A stretch of 64,000 nt of DNA from Pullulanibacillus camelliae. GTDB taxonomy: Bacteria > Bacillota > Bacilli > Bacillales > Sporolactobacillaceae. How positions within the stretch are numbered: the stretch's first letter is position 1; every line of letters starts with the position of its first letter. Made by a program: the position numbers and the translations under genes. Shown one piece after another: positions 8,734-16,188 of the stretch. A model generated the notes under the pieces. The model did not search any database. It saw only the letters and a list, made by a program, of their open reading frames with translations, and had not been told where the DNA came from. Location: NCBI RefSeq assembly GCF_014642655.1, contig NZ_BMIR01000002.1, positions 237,025-301,024 of the forward strand, read 5' to 3'.

Positions 8734-9520
8734 GGCGATGAATGGGCTAAAGAAGGAAGTTGATGCGCTTCTTGACTCATTTTCTGGCCATTATAGTATA
8801 GCAATTGAGCATAATGACGTCGGCGTAAACTGGCAAGCAGATCACCCCTGTGAAGCAGCCAGTCTGATCAAAATCCCGATTTTAATGGAAGCATTGAGAC
8901 AAGCTGATTTAGGCTGTGTTGATCTCGAGCAACAATTCCATATTTCTAATGAAGAGAGAGTGGGGGGCTCAGGTGTGATCTCCTACTTATCTGCACCATA
9001 CTGGACGCTCAAGGATTTACTTACGTTAATGATGATTGTTTCTGATAATACGGCAACCAACCAGGTAATTGATCTCCTCGGCATGGACGCAATTAATACA
9101 TTATGCTTGGATATAGGTTGTGCAGATACGGTATTACAGCGACGTCTGTTTAACCAGGAGGCAATGCAGGAGGGGAAAACAAATGTCACCTCTGCTCGCG
9201 ATATGCTATGTTGTCTGAAGCAAATCGCAGAGGGGCCTTTATTAAGTTATGAAAGTCGGCAATTGGCTTGGTCGATTTTGAAAGCTCAGCAACTGGCTAA
9301 TAAACTGCCTGCTAAAGTTGTTTGCTATGATGATAATGACCCCATCATTGCTCATAAAACAGGTGAAATCCACGGAGTTGAACACGACGTCGGGATGATT
9401 CTCCACCATTCAAAGAAGGCGTATGTCGCCGTATTATTAACCGGTCTTCACCAGAATGGAGAAGGCAGACATGTGATTGCAGAAATTGGTGAGCGGATTA
9501 TCAAAATGTTAAGTCACTAA
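8726..9520 (+). CDS. Cytoplasmic serine hydrolase with class A beta-lactamase-type active site
   Basis: A 264-residue protein with all three active-site boxes of the penicillin-recognising fold: S46-L-I-K49 (EAASLIKIP), S106-D-N (MIVSDNTAT) and K211-T-G (HKTGEIHGV). The expected Glu166 region reads NQEAMQEGKTN, unlike the ExxLN box of true class A beta-lactamases. No signal peptide is seen, so it should act in the cytoplasm. GGAGGG supports ATG 8726, overlapping ykfD by eight bases. As the last gene of the murein-peptide operon it may cleave a muropeptide bond; a ykfA-like LD-carboxypeptidase is absent. The function is inferred from context only. Confidence 0.8.
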   Translation: MTEAMNGLKKEVDALLDSFSGHYSIAIEHNDVGVNWQADHPCEAASLIKIPILMEALRQADLGCVDLEQQFHISNEERVGGSGVISYLSAPYWTLKDLLTLMMIVSDNTATNQVIDLLGMDAINTLCLDIGCADTVLQRRLFNQEAMQEGKTNVTSARDMLCCLKQIAEGPLLSYESRQLAWSILKAQQLANKLPAKVVCYDDNDPIIAHKTGEIHGVEHDVGMILHHSKKAYVAVLLTGLHQNGEGRHVIAEIGERIIKMLSH

Positions 9521-9530
9521 AGAAATAAAG

Positions 9531-10035
9531 AGAGTGAGACAAGATGAAAAGAAATCAGCCAAATACCGAAGATAAGTAACCAGGGAAACGGGAAGCGTAG
9601 TCAAAATACGGAGACTCCTACGGGAACAGGGGGAGGAGTATTTCACGACTAAACAAGGCAGTGTTCCGAGGAAGCTGACGACGAGCAAGTCGAGCAGATG
9701 CAGGAATAGGGGATTCTTGGGACTAAGCGACTTGGAAATCCTTAAAGCGAACTTTGGCTAAGTCTCTTTCATTCTTCAAGGCACTTCGGCTAAGTGCGTC
9801 ACATCCATGTGATAGCACCGAAGCGCGCACATCACTACCACCCCAAAAAATAAAAAGCACTTTTCGGGGACCACGGTGGTGTGTCGAACGCCGATCCTAC
9901 CTAGATCGTGTGGGCATGAAGAAAGCGAGTAGTTTGACAGAGCGGTTCATCACTCACTTAAAAATCCGAACGCAACCCTTCAAAATTGTGAATGCGTTCG
10001 GATTCTCTATGAGCTGAAGACTTCTGTCCCAGCCC
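9531..10035 (+). repeat. Family B repeat, near full length (B1)
   Basis: It starts GAGTGAGACAAGATGAAAAG just after the stop of the serine hydrolase gene and ends CTTCTGTCCCAGCC. Landmarks are GGAGACTCCTACGGGAACAG, TTTCACGACTAAAC, GAAGCTGACGACGA and the terminal hairpin AATCCGAACGCA / TGCGTTCGGATT near 9962-10003. The ends are imperfect inverted repeats around TGAGACA / TGTCCCA. Confidence 0.8.
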
Positions 10036-10039
10036 TTTT

Positions 10040-10620
10040 TGACGAGATAAAAAAATGAAATCTTGGGTCTATAAAGTGGCAAAACACCTTCTCTTTCTAC
10101 GCCCTTTAATAAACAAGATAGCGGTGCTTTAAAAGAATGGTATGCCAAAATCTTGCCAGTCTGAACGTAATGAAGGAGAGGGGAGGGCTACCAAAGTAAA
10201 GGTCATTTTACACAAAAGGGTCGTCCCAGATAACACAAAAGCTCTGAAGTTAACAAAGATATTCCGAAGCGAGGTGCGGGCGCAACAAATGCGGATAGCA
10301 TTTTAACAAAAGCCACTTGTCAAATATAAAAAAGGCTACCACTAACAAGCGAGTATGCACATTTTATGACATTGCTCATCTAAAAGAACTGGGTATTCGT
10401 CCAGCTTTTTAATAAACTCTATTTTTCTAAAATGACTTCTTTAATGTGGTGATGGGGAACAAAGTATCTAGAGCTCGGTCAGCCAAAGAGTCTGAGCCCG
10501 TTCAGCGAGGTGAAGGGCTTTGTTAAAGAATGTATGGCTTGATGGGTTGAAGTCGTACAGGTGTTCGTTTCGATCCTCTGTTATATGTGGTGCTAAAGAC
10601 ACATTTTTGGACCGATAGAG
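10040..10620. other. Non-coding gap upstream of the toxin modules
   Basis: No open frame, RNA gene or repeat is recognised. It may be decayed DNA; codon-like periodicity is not evident. Confidence 0.3.
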
Positions 10621-10628
10621 AATATATG

Positions 10629-10658
10629 TTCTTGTTTTTGTGAAAACTTTGCTATAAT
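10629..10658 (+). promoter_or_regulatory. Promoter of toxin module 1
   Basis: TTCTTG at 10629 and an extended -10 TGCTATAAT ending at 10658, with an 18-base spacer. The equivalent promoter of module 2 is placed the same way relative to its toxin frame. Confidence 0.65.
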
Positions 10659-10694
10659 AGAGTTGCGATACGAGATGGCTGCTTTTTTAAGGGG

Positions 10695-10781
10695 GTGTTA
10701 TGGATATCTGTTTATGAAGCCTTAACCATGATGCTGACGTTCGGGATGCTGATTATCACCTTGATTAATCAACAAAAATAG
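10695..10781 (+). CDS. Holin-like type I toxin, copy 1 (28 aa; start codon degenerate)
   Basis: The peptide MLWISVYEALTMMLTFGM followed by LIITLINQQK is a single membrane helix with a charged/polar tail, typical of the putative holin-like toxin family that includes BsrG and TxpA-type peptides. Aligned to copy 2, the expected start ATG (before S-V-Y/F-E-A-L) is ATA at 10704. An in-frame GTG at 10695 overlaps the AGGGGG Shine-Dalgarno, and an ATG at 10701 is out of frame and stops after five codons. Translation is therefore doubtful or weak, and this copy may be inactive. It is too short for ordinary gene callers. Confidence 0.6.
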   Translation: MLWISVYEALTMMLTFGMLIITLINQQK

Positions 10782-10895
10782 ACCACCTATCATAGGGTGG
10801 CCATTGGTGAAGCAATATAAGCTCAGTGTAATCCTATGAATGCACTATCTCTGTCGCTCGTCGTAGGTGTCCCCCACCTACGACGCTCTGCATTC
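10772..10895 (-). ncRNA. Predicted antisense antitoxin RNA, module 1
   Basis: A minus-strand promoter (-10 TATAAT at 10902-10907, TATACA at 10925-10930) points into the toxin. Transcription would pass the hairpin at 10859-10885 and end at GGCCACC / GGTGGTC plus a T-tract (plus-strand 10772-10802) overlapping the toxin's 3' end. This convergent overlap is the standard geometry of BsrG/SR4-like modules. The RNA itself is inferred. Confidence 0.5.
10859..10885. terminator. Hairpin downstream of toxin copy 1 without a T-tract
   Basis: CGTCGTAGGTG pairs with CACCTACGACG (11 bp). It is the counterpart of the module 2 terminator but is followed by CTCTGCATTC, so it would terminate poorly. Confidence 0.55.
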
Positions 10896-10901
10896 ACATA
10901 T

Positions 10902-10930
10902 ATTATATCGTGCTATGCAGCATCTGTATA
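10902..10930 (-). promoter_or_regulatory. Antitoxin promoter, module 1
   Basis: Read on the minus strand: TATACA, a 17-base spacer, then TATAAT. It is positioned to start an RNA antisense to the toxin 3' end. Confidence 0.5.
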
Positions 10931-11041
10931 CCTCCATACCTCCCGCTGAAATAGGTTTCTGTCATAAAGTAAAGCATAAGAGAATATACCTATAAAAAAA
11001 TAGTAGTTTCGCACCAATTATTGTAATAATGGGAATATTCG

Positions 11042-11070
11042 TTCTTTTATGGAAAGAAATTTGATATAAT
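11042..11070 (+). promoter_or_regulatory. Promoter of toxin module 2
   Basis: TTCTTT at 11042, a 17-base spacer and an extended -10 (TGATATAAT) ending at 11070. Confidence 0.65.
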
Positions 11071-11128
11071 AGACTAACGGTAGGAGTCTTCCAAGGGCCA
11101 AGTGCATTCCTGTTAGGGGGTGCTTCAA

Positions 11129-11206
11129 ATGTCCGTATTCGAAGCGTTGATGATCATGCTCAATTTCGGGGTGTTGATCACGGCTTTATTGGACAAGAAA
11201 AAATAG
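11129..11206 (+). CDS. Holin-like type I toxin, copy 2 (25 aa)
   Basis: The peptide MSVFEALMIMLNFGVLITAL plus LDKKK is a canonical putative holin-like toxin: a short start, one hydrophobic helix and a basic tail. It has an AGGGGG Shine-Dalgarno eight bases upstream, an extended -10 promoter at 11065, a strong terminator at 11312-11345 and a convergent antisense promoter at 11396-11401. Such toxins insert in the membrane and are silenced by an antisense RNA. It lies 350 bases after a related, apparently damaged copy. The family is recognised by pattern, not by search. Confidence 0.8.
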   Translation: MSVFEALMIMLNFGVLITALLDKKK

Positions 11207-11389
11207 ACCGCGCTTTGACAGAGGGGCGGTCTATTGGAAGAAACGTTTGCTACGCTCCTGTGTCTGCGAACGCCTATTGTACTTGCTCCCCTTTGGAAGC
11301 TCTTAGCGTTCGATCGTAGGTGCCCCCACCTACGATCACTTTTTTATTGTATGCAGTTCTTTTCATTTCATTTCTAAAAAATAATGGAC
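11196..11389 (-). ncRNA. Predicted antisense antitoxin RNA, module 2
   Basis: A minus-strand extended -10 (TGCTATAAT, plus 11396-11404) would start transcription near 11389. The perfect stem TAGACCGC / GCGGTCTA (plus 11204-11233), followed on the minus strand by a T-rich tract, would end it inside the toxin 3' end. It overlaps the toxin mRNA over most of its length. Confidence 0.55.
11312..11345 (+). terminator. Terminator of toxin 2 mRNA
   Basis: GATCGTAGGTG pairs with CACCTACGATC around CCCC and is followed by a six-T run. Confidence 0.85.
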
Positions 11390-11395
11390 ACCTAT

Positions 11396-11424
11396 ATTAT
11401 AGCATTAATGTGGCGTTTTCGTCT
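11396..11424 (-). promoter_or_regulatory. Antitoxin promoter, module 2
   Basis: An extended -10 TGCTATAAT on the minus strand; the -35 region (AGACGA) is poor, so the call leans on the extended -10. Confidence 0.5.
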
Positions 11425-11513
11425 TTCTTCTTTCTATTTCCCGATTATTTAACAGAATAAACGAACCCTTTCGACAGCGTTTGAGAAAGCCTAAAATAGG
11501 GAATTATAATACA

Positions 11514-11843
11514 TCTGATGAATGACAAGGTTATTTACGAGTCATATATTGCGCGCAGGCAAGGGCGATTGAAAATCAAATATATACGGTGATTACAGGA
11601 ACGGTTGGCAATCTTCCTTCCGTTGAAAATATGGATATACAATATGCTCAATCGGGAATTTTCACTCCGTCTGATTTTCCTTTTCCTAGAGATGGCATTG
11701 TCGGAGAATGCTCACCGAATATTGAGACAGTTGTGGTTGGCGATGTTGATTTAGAAATCCTTAGACGCTATAAAAAAAGCGGGAATGTTATGCAATTTAA
11801 GGGATCGGCGTAGCGATTTTTTACAGCATTCATTGGAAAGGGT
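11514..11843 (+). pseudogene. yhcX: Remnant of a YhcX-like carbon-nitrogen hydrolase
   Basis: In-frame text reads SDE-stop-QGYLRVIYCAQARAIENQ, then TGTVGNLPSVENMDIQYAQS and FPFPRDGIVGECSPN, the C-terminal region of the GNAT/nitrilase-type YhcX family. It has an internal TGA at 11523, no 5' part of the gene, and a frameshift near 11785-11800 where the text jumps to NLRDRRSDFLQHSLERV. The N-terminal acetyltransferase domain and the catalytic Glu-Lys-Cys region are missing. It is a truncated, frameshifted gene, probably lost by deletion. Confidence 0.8.
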
Positions 11844-11965
11844 AAGGCAAGAGGGGGAGGTAAAACGTAAAGAGATCCTTTTTTGCTTCTCCTATATCCC
11901 TCAATGTGTTAGTCTCTTTCTCTTATTAATCATTAAAAAGAGGCTGGGGCAAAACCCAGCAAATT

Positions 11966-12005
11966 AAGAGTGGAGCCTACCAAAAAATTGGTAGGCTCCA
12001 CTCTT
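11966..12005. terminator. 18-bp perfect hairpin
   Basis: AAGAGTGGAGCCTACCAA pairs perfectly with TTGGTAGGCTCCACTCTT around AAAA. T-runs are short on either side, so it may be a bidirectional terminator or an element end. Confidence 0.6.
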
Positions 12006-12265
12006 TTGAATTAAAAAGTATAAAATTCTGTTTGTCATTGGAATTGGCAATGTTGATGTCAGCTTGTTCAGGAAAAGTTGATTGAGGGAGAAGCCATTTT
12101 TAAAGTTCATGAGTGCGAAAAGCGAGGGAAGGGAATCATCGAGGGTCAGTGCGAGGCAAAGAGAAAGTAGAAAATGAGTTAGGGTTTGTATTCATGGCAG
12201 TGAACTTAAGAAAGTACACTGCCAAAACGCTAAATACAACTATCGATAATGATAATAATTCAACT

Positions 12266-12311
12266 AAAAAAGGTTCCCATCATCCAAAAATAGATAACGG
12301 GAACCTTTTTT
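12266..12311 (-). terminator. Terminator of the tcy operon
   Basis: AAAAAAGGTTCCC pairs with GGGAACCTTTTTT across a 20-base loop; on the minus strand the stem ends in a T-run. It could also work on the plus strand. Confidence 0.85.
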
Positions 12312-12355
12312 CATTTATTTTGACTAGTTATGTCCCAGCCTCATGGGTGGTTGGT

Positions 12356-13105
12356 TCAAATGGGATTGATAAGTCGAGACAGGAAGGCGCGTGTTCGCTC
12401 ATGCTTAGGATGATTAAAGAGTTCAGAGGGTTCACCTTGTTCTAAAATTTTCCCTTGATCTAATAGAACGACCTTATCAGCCACCTCTTCGGCGAATTTC
12501 ATTTCATGTGTGACAACAACCATGGTCATCCCCTCTACAGCGAGCTCTTTCATCACCTTTAATACTTCACCAACGAGCTCAGGGTCGAGAGCTGAAGTAG
12601 GTTCATCGAAAAGTAGAACTTCAGGGTTAACTGCCATGGCACGGGCGATACCTACACGTTGTTGCTGTCCTCCTGAAAGCTGATCAGGATAAGCATCCGC
12701 TTTATCGGCCAAGCCGACCTTCTTTAATAATTGAAGCGCGGTCGTTTTAGCTTCTTCCTTTGCTTTTTTTTGGACGATGACCGGACCTTCCATGATGTTT
12801 TGTAAAACAGTCATATGTGGAAAGAGATTATAAGATTGGAAAACCATGCCTGATTTTCTCCGCAGGGCGAGCATATCCTTTGGCTTTGGCTGAACATTTT
12901 CTTCAAAGGTCAAGGAGATGTCGCCTACACGGAGGGTCCCATTTGTAGGAATTTCCAATAGATTCATACATCTTAATAGGGTGGTTTTACCCGATCCCGA
13001 AGGACCGATGATAACAGTCACCTGTCCCTTTTTGACAGTCAAGTCAAGACCTTTGAGGACATGATGCTCTCCAAAAGATTTTTGAATGGCTTTGACTTCA
13101 ATCAT
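12356..13105 (-). CDS. tcyC: Cystine ABC transporter ATPase
   Basis: A 249-residue polar amino-acid ABC ATPase: Walker [11 protein letters not shown]-loop [10 protein letters not shown], signature LSGGQQQRV, Walker [18 protein letters not shown]-loop THEMK. The sequence tracks the remembered B. subtilis TcyC closely ([20 protein letters not shown], ending RLINPI). It overlaps the permease gene by four bases (ATGA). With TcyA and TcyB it forms a cystine importer. Choosing cystine over another polar amino acid rests on similarity of all three subunits to the Tcy proteins. Confidence 0.88.
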   Translation of the reverse strand: MIEVKAIQKSFGEHHVLKGLDLTVKKGQVTVIIGPSGSGKTTLLRCMNLLEIPTNGTLRVGDISLTFEENVQPKPKDMLALRRKSGMVFQSYNLFPHMTVLQNIMEGPVIVQKKAKEEAKTTALQLLKKVGLADKADAYPDQLSGGQQQRVGIARAMAVNPEVLLFDEPTSALDPELVGEVLKVMKELAVEGMTMVVVTHEMKFAEEVADKVVLLDQGKILEQGEPSELFNHPKHERTRAFLSRLINPI

Positions 13106-13794
13106 AATAAACTTCCTTTTTTGGCCGATTTTGAATCAAAATAATGCTCCAGGCGATTTTGAAAATGAGAAAGCACGGTGCTAAAAACGAGATAAATCAA
13201 TGCAACTTCACAATAAAGAAGCATGGGCTCATAATATCGTGCTGTAATTTCTTGGGCCTTTTGAAACATTTCAGTTACAGTAATACTAGCAGCAAGCGAC
13301 GTATCCTTTATCAAACTGATAAACGAATTAGATAAAGGTGGAACAGACACTCTTAATGCTTGTGGAACAATGATGCGTCTCAATGCCTGTCTCTTCGTCA
13401 TGCCGATTGAATAGGCAGCCTCCCATTGCCCTTGGGAAATTGAAAGAATGGCTGCGCGGATGATCTCTGATCCATAAGCGCCGACGCTTAATGAGAAGCC
13501 AATGACACCCGCGGTAAAAGGTGGAAGTGTCAAGCCAATACTTGGCAGTCCATAAAAGATAATAAATAATTGCACAATCAGCGGTGTTCCTCTGAAGATC
13601 CAGACATAGAAGCGGGCAATGCCTCTTAATGGACCGACAGGGGAGATACGAACGAGCGCTGTTACAAAGGCGATGACAAGACCAATTGCAAATGAAACTA
13701 ATGTTAAAGGAATGGTAAAAGCTACCCCTGCTTTTAGCAGAGGTAGAAAGGATTCAATAAATATGTGATAAAGTCTTTCAGTATGGTCACTCAT
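13102..13794 (-). CDS. tcyB: Cystine ABC transporter permease
   Basis: A 230-residue inner-membrane permease of the His/Glu/Gln/Arg family with about five membrane segments. The [18 protein letters not shown] segment typifies polar amino-acid permeases, and the EAA loop [20 protein letters not shown] lies near residues 125-145. It sits between tcyA (12-base gap) and tcyC (four-base overlap) and should homodimerise to form the channel. Confidence 0.88.
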   Translation of the reverse strand: MSDHTERLYHIFIESFLPLLKAGVAFTIPLTLVSFAIGLVIAFVTALVRISPVGPLRGIARFYVWIFRGTPLIVQLFIIFYGLPSIGLTLPPFTAGVIGFSLSVGAYGSEIIRAAILSISQGQWEAAYSIGMTKRQALRRIIVPQALRVSVPPLSNSFISLIKDTSLAASITVTEMFQKAQEITARYYEPMLLYCEVALIYLVFSTVLSHFQNRLEHYFDSKSAKKGSLL

Positions 13795-13806
13795 AATGGA
13801 TCAATC

Positions 13807-14619
13807 CTATTTTGAGACATCTTCATTGAAGTATTTTTTCGAGATTTTGAGATAAGTACCATCCTTTTTCATGTCAGTCAAGGCCTTGTTAACAGCTTTT
13901 ACCAAATCTTTATTTCCTTTGCGCATCATTGCTGAGCTAGCTGAGCCACTATTCTCTTCAGCCACAACCTTTAAAGGGATATTCGGCTGCTGTTTTTTCA
14001 AATCTAAGAAAGAAAGACTGTCGTTAACCGTTGCGTCAATGCGTCCGGACTTTAATAAATCAATCGCTTGATTAAAGCCATCTACTGAGACGATTTGAGC
14101 GCCATTTTCCTTGGCGATTTTTGACAGGTTACTCGTCATGGATTGACCGGATTTCTTCCCTTTTAAATCAGAGAAATTTTTAATTGTGTTGTTATCTTTT
14201 CTGACTATAAGGGCTGCTTTTGAAACGATATACGGGGAACTGAAATCATATTTTTCTTTACGTTCAGGTGTAGCCGCGACCTCGTTAAATACAGCGTCAA
14301 ACCGTTTAGCGTCCAAACCTGCAATCATTCCGTCCCACTTCGTTTCAACAAAGTCAGCTTTGACACCTAACCTTTTAGCTACTTCTTTAGCAATGTCGAC
14401 ATCAAATCCAGTAAGCTTGCCGTTCTTGTCGTGATAAGTAAACGGTGCATAGGTCCCCTCAGTACCAATTTTAATCGTGCCTCTATCTTTGATTTGCTGA
14501 AGCAAAGTTTGTTTTTTTGAATTGTTTTTGTCAGCATTATTACTACTATTATTCCCGCATCCAACGATGACGAGAAGAAGGGCTAATAGGATGCTAACCA
14601 AACCTAAATATTTACGCAT
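13807..14619 (-). CDS. tcyA: Cystine-binding lipoprotein
   Basis: A 270-residue solute-binding lipoprotein (SBP family 3). The signal peptide ends VIVGC with Cys21 as lipid anchor, followed by an Asn-rich linker. Mature landmarks GTIKIGTEGTYAPFTYHD, GFDVDIAKEVAKRLG and the C-terminus KKYFNEDVSK match TcyA. ATG 14619 is preceded by GGAGGT; the earlier in-frame start at 14637 is less likely. It is the first gene of the operon, behind a near-consensus promoter. Confidence 0.9.
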   Translation of the reverse strand: MRKYLGLVSILLALLLVIVGCGNNSSNNADKNNSKKQTLLQQIKDRGTIKIGTEGTYAPFTYHDKNGKLTGFDVDIAKEVAKRLGVKADFVETKWDGMIAGLDAKRFDAVFNEVAATPERKEKYDFSSPYIVSKAALIVRKDNNTIKNFSDLKGKKSGQSMTSNLSKIAKENGAQIVSVDGFNQAIDLLKSGRIDATVNDSLSFLDLKKQQPNIPLKVVAEENSGSASSAMMRKGNKDLVKAVNKALTDMKKDGTYLKISKKYFNEDVSK

Positions 14620-14706
14620 GATGTACCTCCAAAACAATCTGGTTGAATTTACTATTCAAATGAGAACATTCAAAACATATAATTCCCAGTCGAATAGTGT
14701 GGTTTT

Positions 14707-14735
14707 ACTATAATGAACAAAGAAAGGCTTGTCAA
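14707..14735 (-). promoter_or_regulatory. SigA-type promoter of tcyABC
   Basis: Minus-strand TTGACA, a 17-base spacer, then TATAGT. The predicted leader is about 80 bases. No S-box or T-box fold is apparent in it. Confidence 0.8.
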
Positions 14736-14868
14736 TAAAAAAGCAAGCTGTCTAAATTTTAATTTAAATCAAACCGGACATTTTTATTCATGCTAAAATT
14801 TAAAGGACGATTTATTATTAATGGTTGGCTGATCGTGGTAAACTAGAAAGCATTGGAGGGATTTTTTT

Positions 14869-16101
14869 ATGGGTTCATTTAAAGAAAACTTAGAGCATTA
14901 TGCAGAGCTTGCTGTTAAGGTGGGCATCAATATTCAAAAAGGGCAGGAGTTGGTCATTAATGCTCCCATCCATGCGATTGATTTTGTGCGAGTGGTCACT
15001 AAAAAGGCTTACCAGGCAGGGGCTAAAGAGGTCCATTTTCGTTGGATGGATGATGATTTGACACTTACACGTTATACATATGCACCAGATGAAGTATTTC
15101 AAAGCTATCCGGAATGGGAAGCGGAAGGACTTGAAAAATTAGCAAAAAGAGGGGCCGCCTTTCTTGACTTGAGAACGCCAAACCTTGACCTTCTGAATGA
15201 CATCGATCCAGAAAAAATAGCAGAAAATAATAAAACGGCATCAGAGGCATTGGAAACGTATAGGGATTATCGAATGGCAGATAAGGTCAGTTGGTCTATC
15301 CTTGCCATTCCTTCAGAAGAATGGGCGGTTAAGCTTTTTCCAAATCTTGAAACAGAAGCTGCTGTACAAAAGCTTTGGGAGACCTTGTTCGAAATGACCC
15401 GCGCGGATCGCGAGGATCCCATTCAGGCATGGAAGGACCATCAAGAAACCTTGGATGAAAAGCTAAACTATTTGAATGCCAAAAAATATCATAAGCTCCA
15501 TTACACAGCGCCAGGAACAGATCTCACGATTGAATTTCCTAAAGGGTATCAGTGGGCTGGAGGTGCAGCTGAGAATGCTAAGGGCATCAGTTTCTTTCCG
15601 AACATCCCGACAGAAGAGGTCTTTACATTGCCGCTTAAAACGGGTGTTAATGGAACGGTGACAAGCACAATGCCTTTAAATTACAGTGGCACATTAATTG
15701 AGAAGCTATCGCTCACATTTAAAGACGGTCGAATTGTTGATTTCAGTGCGGAAAAGGGCTATGAAACCTTAAAGCGCTTGGTCGAAACGGATGAAGGCTC
15801 GCATTATTTAGGCGAGGTCGCTCTTGTCCCAAATGATTCACCCATTTCACAATCAGGCTTGATTTTCTTTAATACACTGTATGATGAAAATGCTTCATGT
15901 CATCTGGCCATTGGCAAGGCCTATCCGAAATGTCTTGAAAACGGGGTGAATATGTCCCGGGAAGAACTGGATGCTCATGGTGTGAACAAAAGTCTGACAC
16001 ATGTGGACTTTATGATTGGATCAGGGCAGCTTGATATTGATGGGATTACGGCGGATGGTGAAGAGGAGCCTGTTTTCAGAAATGGGTTATGGGCTTTTTA
16101 A
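14869..16101 (+). CDS. ampS: Aminopeptidase, M29 family
   Basis: A 410-residue cytoplasmic dinuclear-metal aminopeptidase of the AmpS/AmpT type. The family metal-binding landmarks are present: FFPNIPTEEVFT, ETDEGSHYLGEVALV, LYDENASCHLAIG and LTHVDFMIGS, supplying the Glu and His/Asp ligands. GGAGGG precedes the ATG. It is monocistronic, between the tcy promoter region and a stem-loop at 16146. It probably trims N-terminal residues from peptides, fitting the peptide-import operons in the window, although no direct link exists. Confidence 0.92.
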   Translation: MGSFKENLEHYAELAVKVGINIQKGQELVINAPIHAIDFVRVVTKKAYQAGAKEVHFRWMDDDLTLTRYTYAPDEVFQSYPEWEAEGLEKLAKRGAAFLDLRTPNLDLLNDIDPEKIAENNKTASEALETYRDYRMADKVSWSILAIPSEEWAVKLFPNLETEAAVQKLWETLFEMTRADREDPIQAWKDHQETLDEKLNYLNAKKYHKLHYTAPGTDLTIEFPKGYQWAGGAAENAKGISFFPNIPTEEVFTLPLKTGVNGTVTSTMPLNYSGTLIEKLSLTFKDGRIVDFSAEKGYETLKRLVETDEGSHYLGEVALVPNDSPISQSGLIFFNTLYDENASCHLAIGKAYPKCLENGVNMSREELDAHGVNKSLTHVDFMIGSGQLDIDGITADGEEEPVFRNGLWAF

Positions 16102-16145
16102 GCAGGTATTGTCGGGAAAGTTACGCAAACCAAATATCTCAAATA

Positions 16146-16175
16146 ACCCCCATGGTGGCTTGTCTCCATGGGGGT
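16146..16175. terminator. Stem-loop between ampS and the SEC-C gene
   Basis: ACCCCCATGG pairs with CCATGGGGGT. T-tracts are weak on both strands, but the position between convergent genes suggests a shared terminator. Confidence 0.6.
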
Positions 16176-16188
16176 CTAATTCGTTGCT

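Larger units (their letters stand above)
11941..12342. repeat. Segment bounded by inverted GGCTGGG(G/A)CA ends
   Basis: The left end AGGCTGGGGCAAAAC is matched by TATGTCCCAGCCTC at the right end in inverted orientation, about 400 bases apart. The same end motif borders family B copies. Inside are an 18-bp perfect hairpin (11966-12005), a stretch beginning AAAGTATAAAATTCTG that resembles family A left ends, and a terminator (12266-12311). No gene is visible. Confidence 0.45.

Noticed and set aside
10040-10620. Remnant transposase upstream of the toxin tandem
   Set aside because: I looked for a DDE-like or IS200/IS605-like reading frame in the gap and could not reconstruct any recognisable stretch.
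12245-12263. GATAATGATAATAATTC resembling a Fur box
   Set aside because: Good match to the left half of the classic consensus, but no iron-related gene follows; a terminator lies immediately downstream, so it is probably chance AT-rich sequence.
12113-12445. 110-codon plus-strand frame overlapping the tcyC end
   Set aside because: Low-complexity text, crosses a terminator and runs antisense into tcyC.
14620-14706. Riboswitch (S-box or T-box) in the tcyA leader
   Set aside because: The leader is only about 80 bases and lacks a T-box sequence, GA-kink motif or antiterminator/terminator pair.
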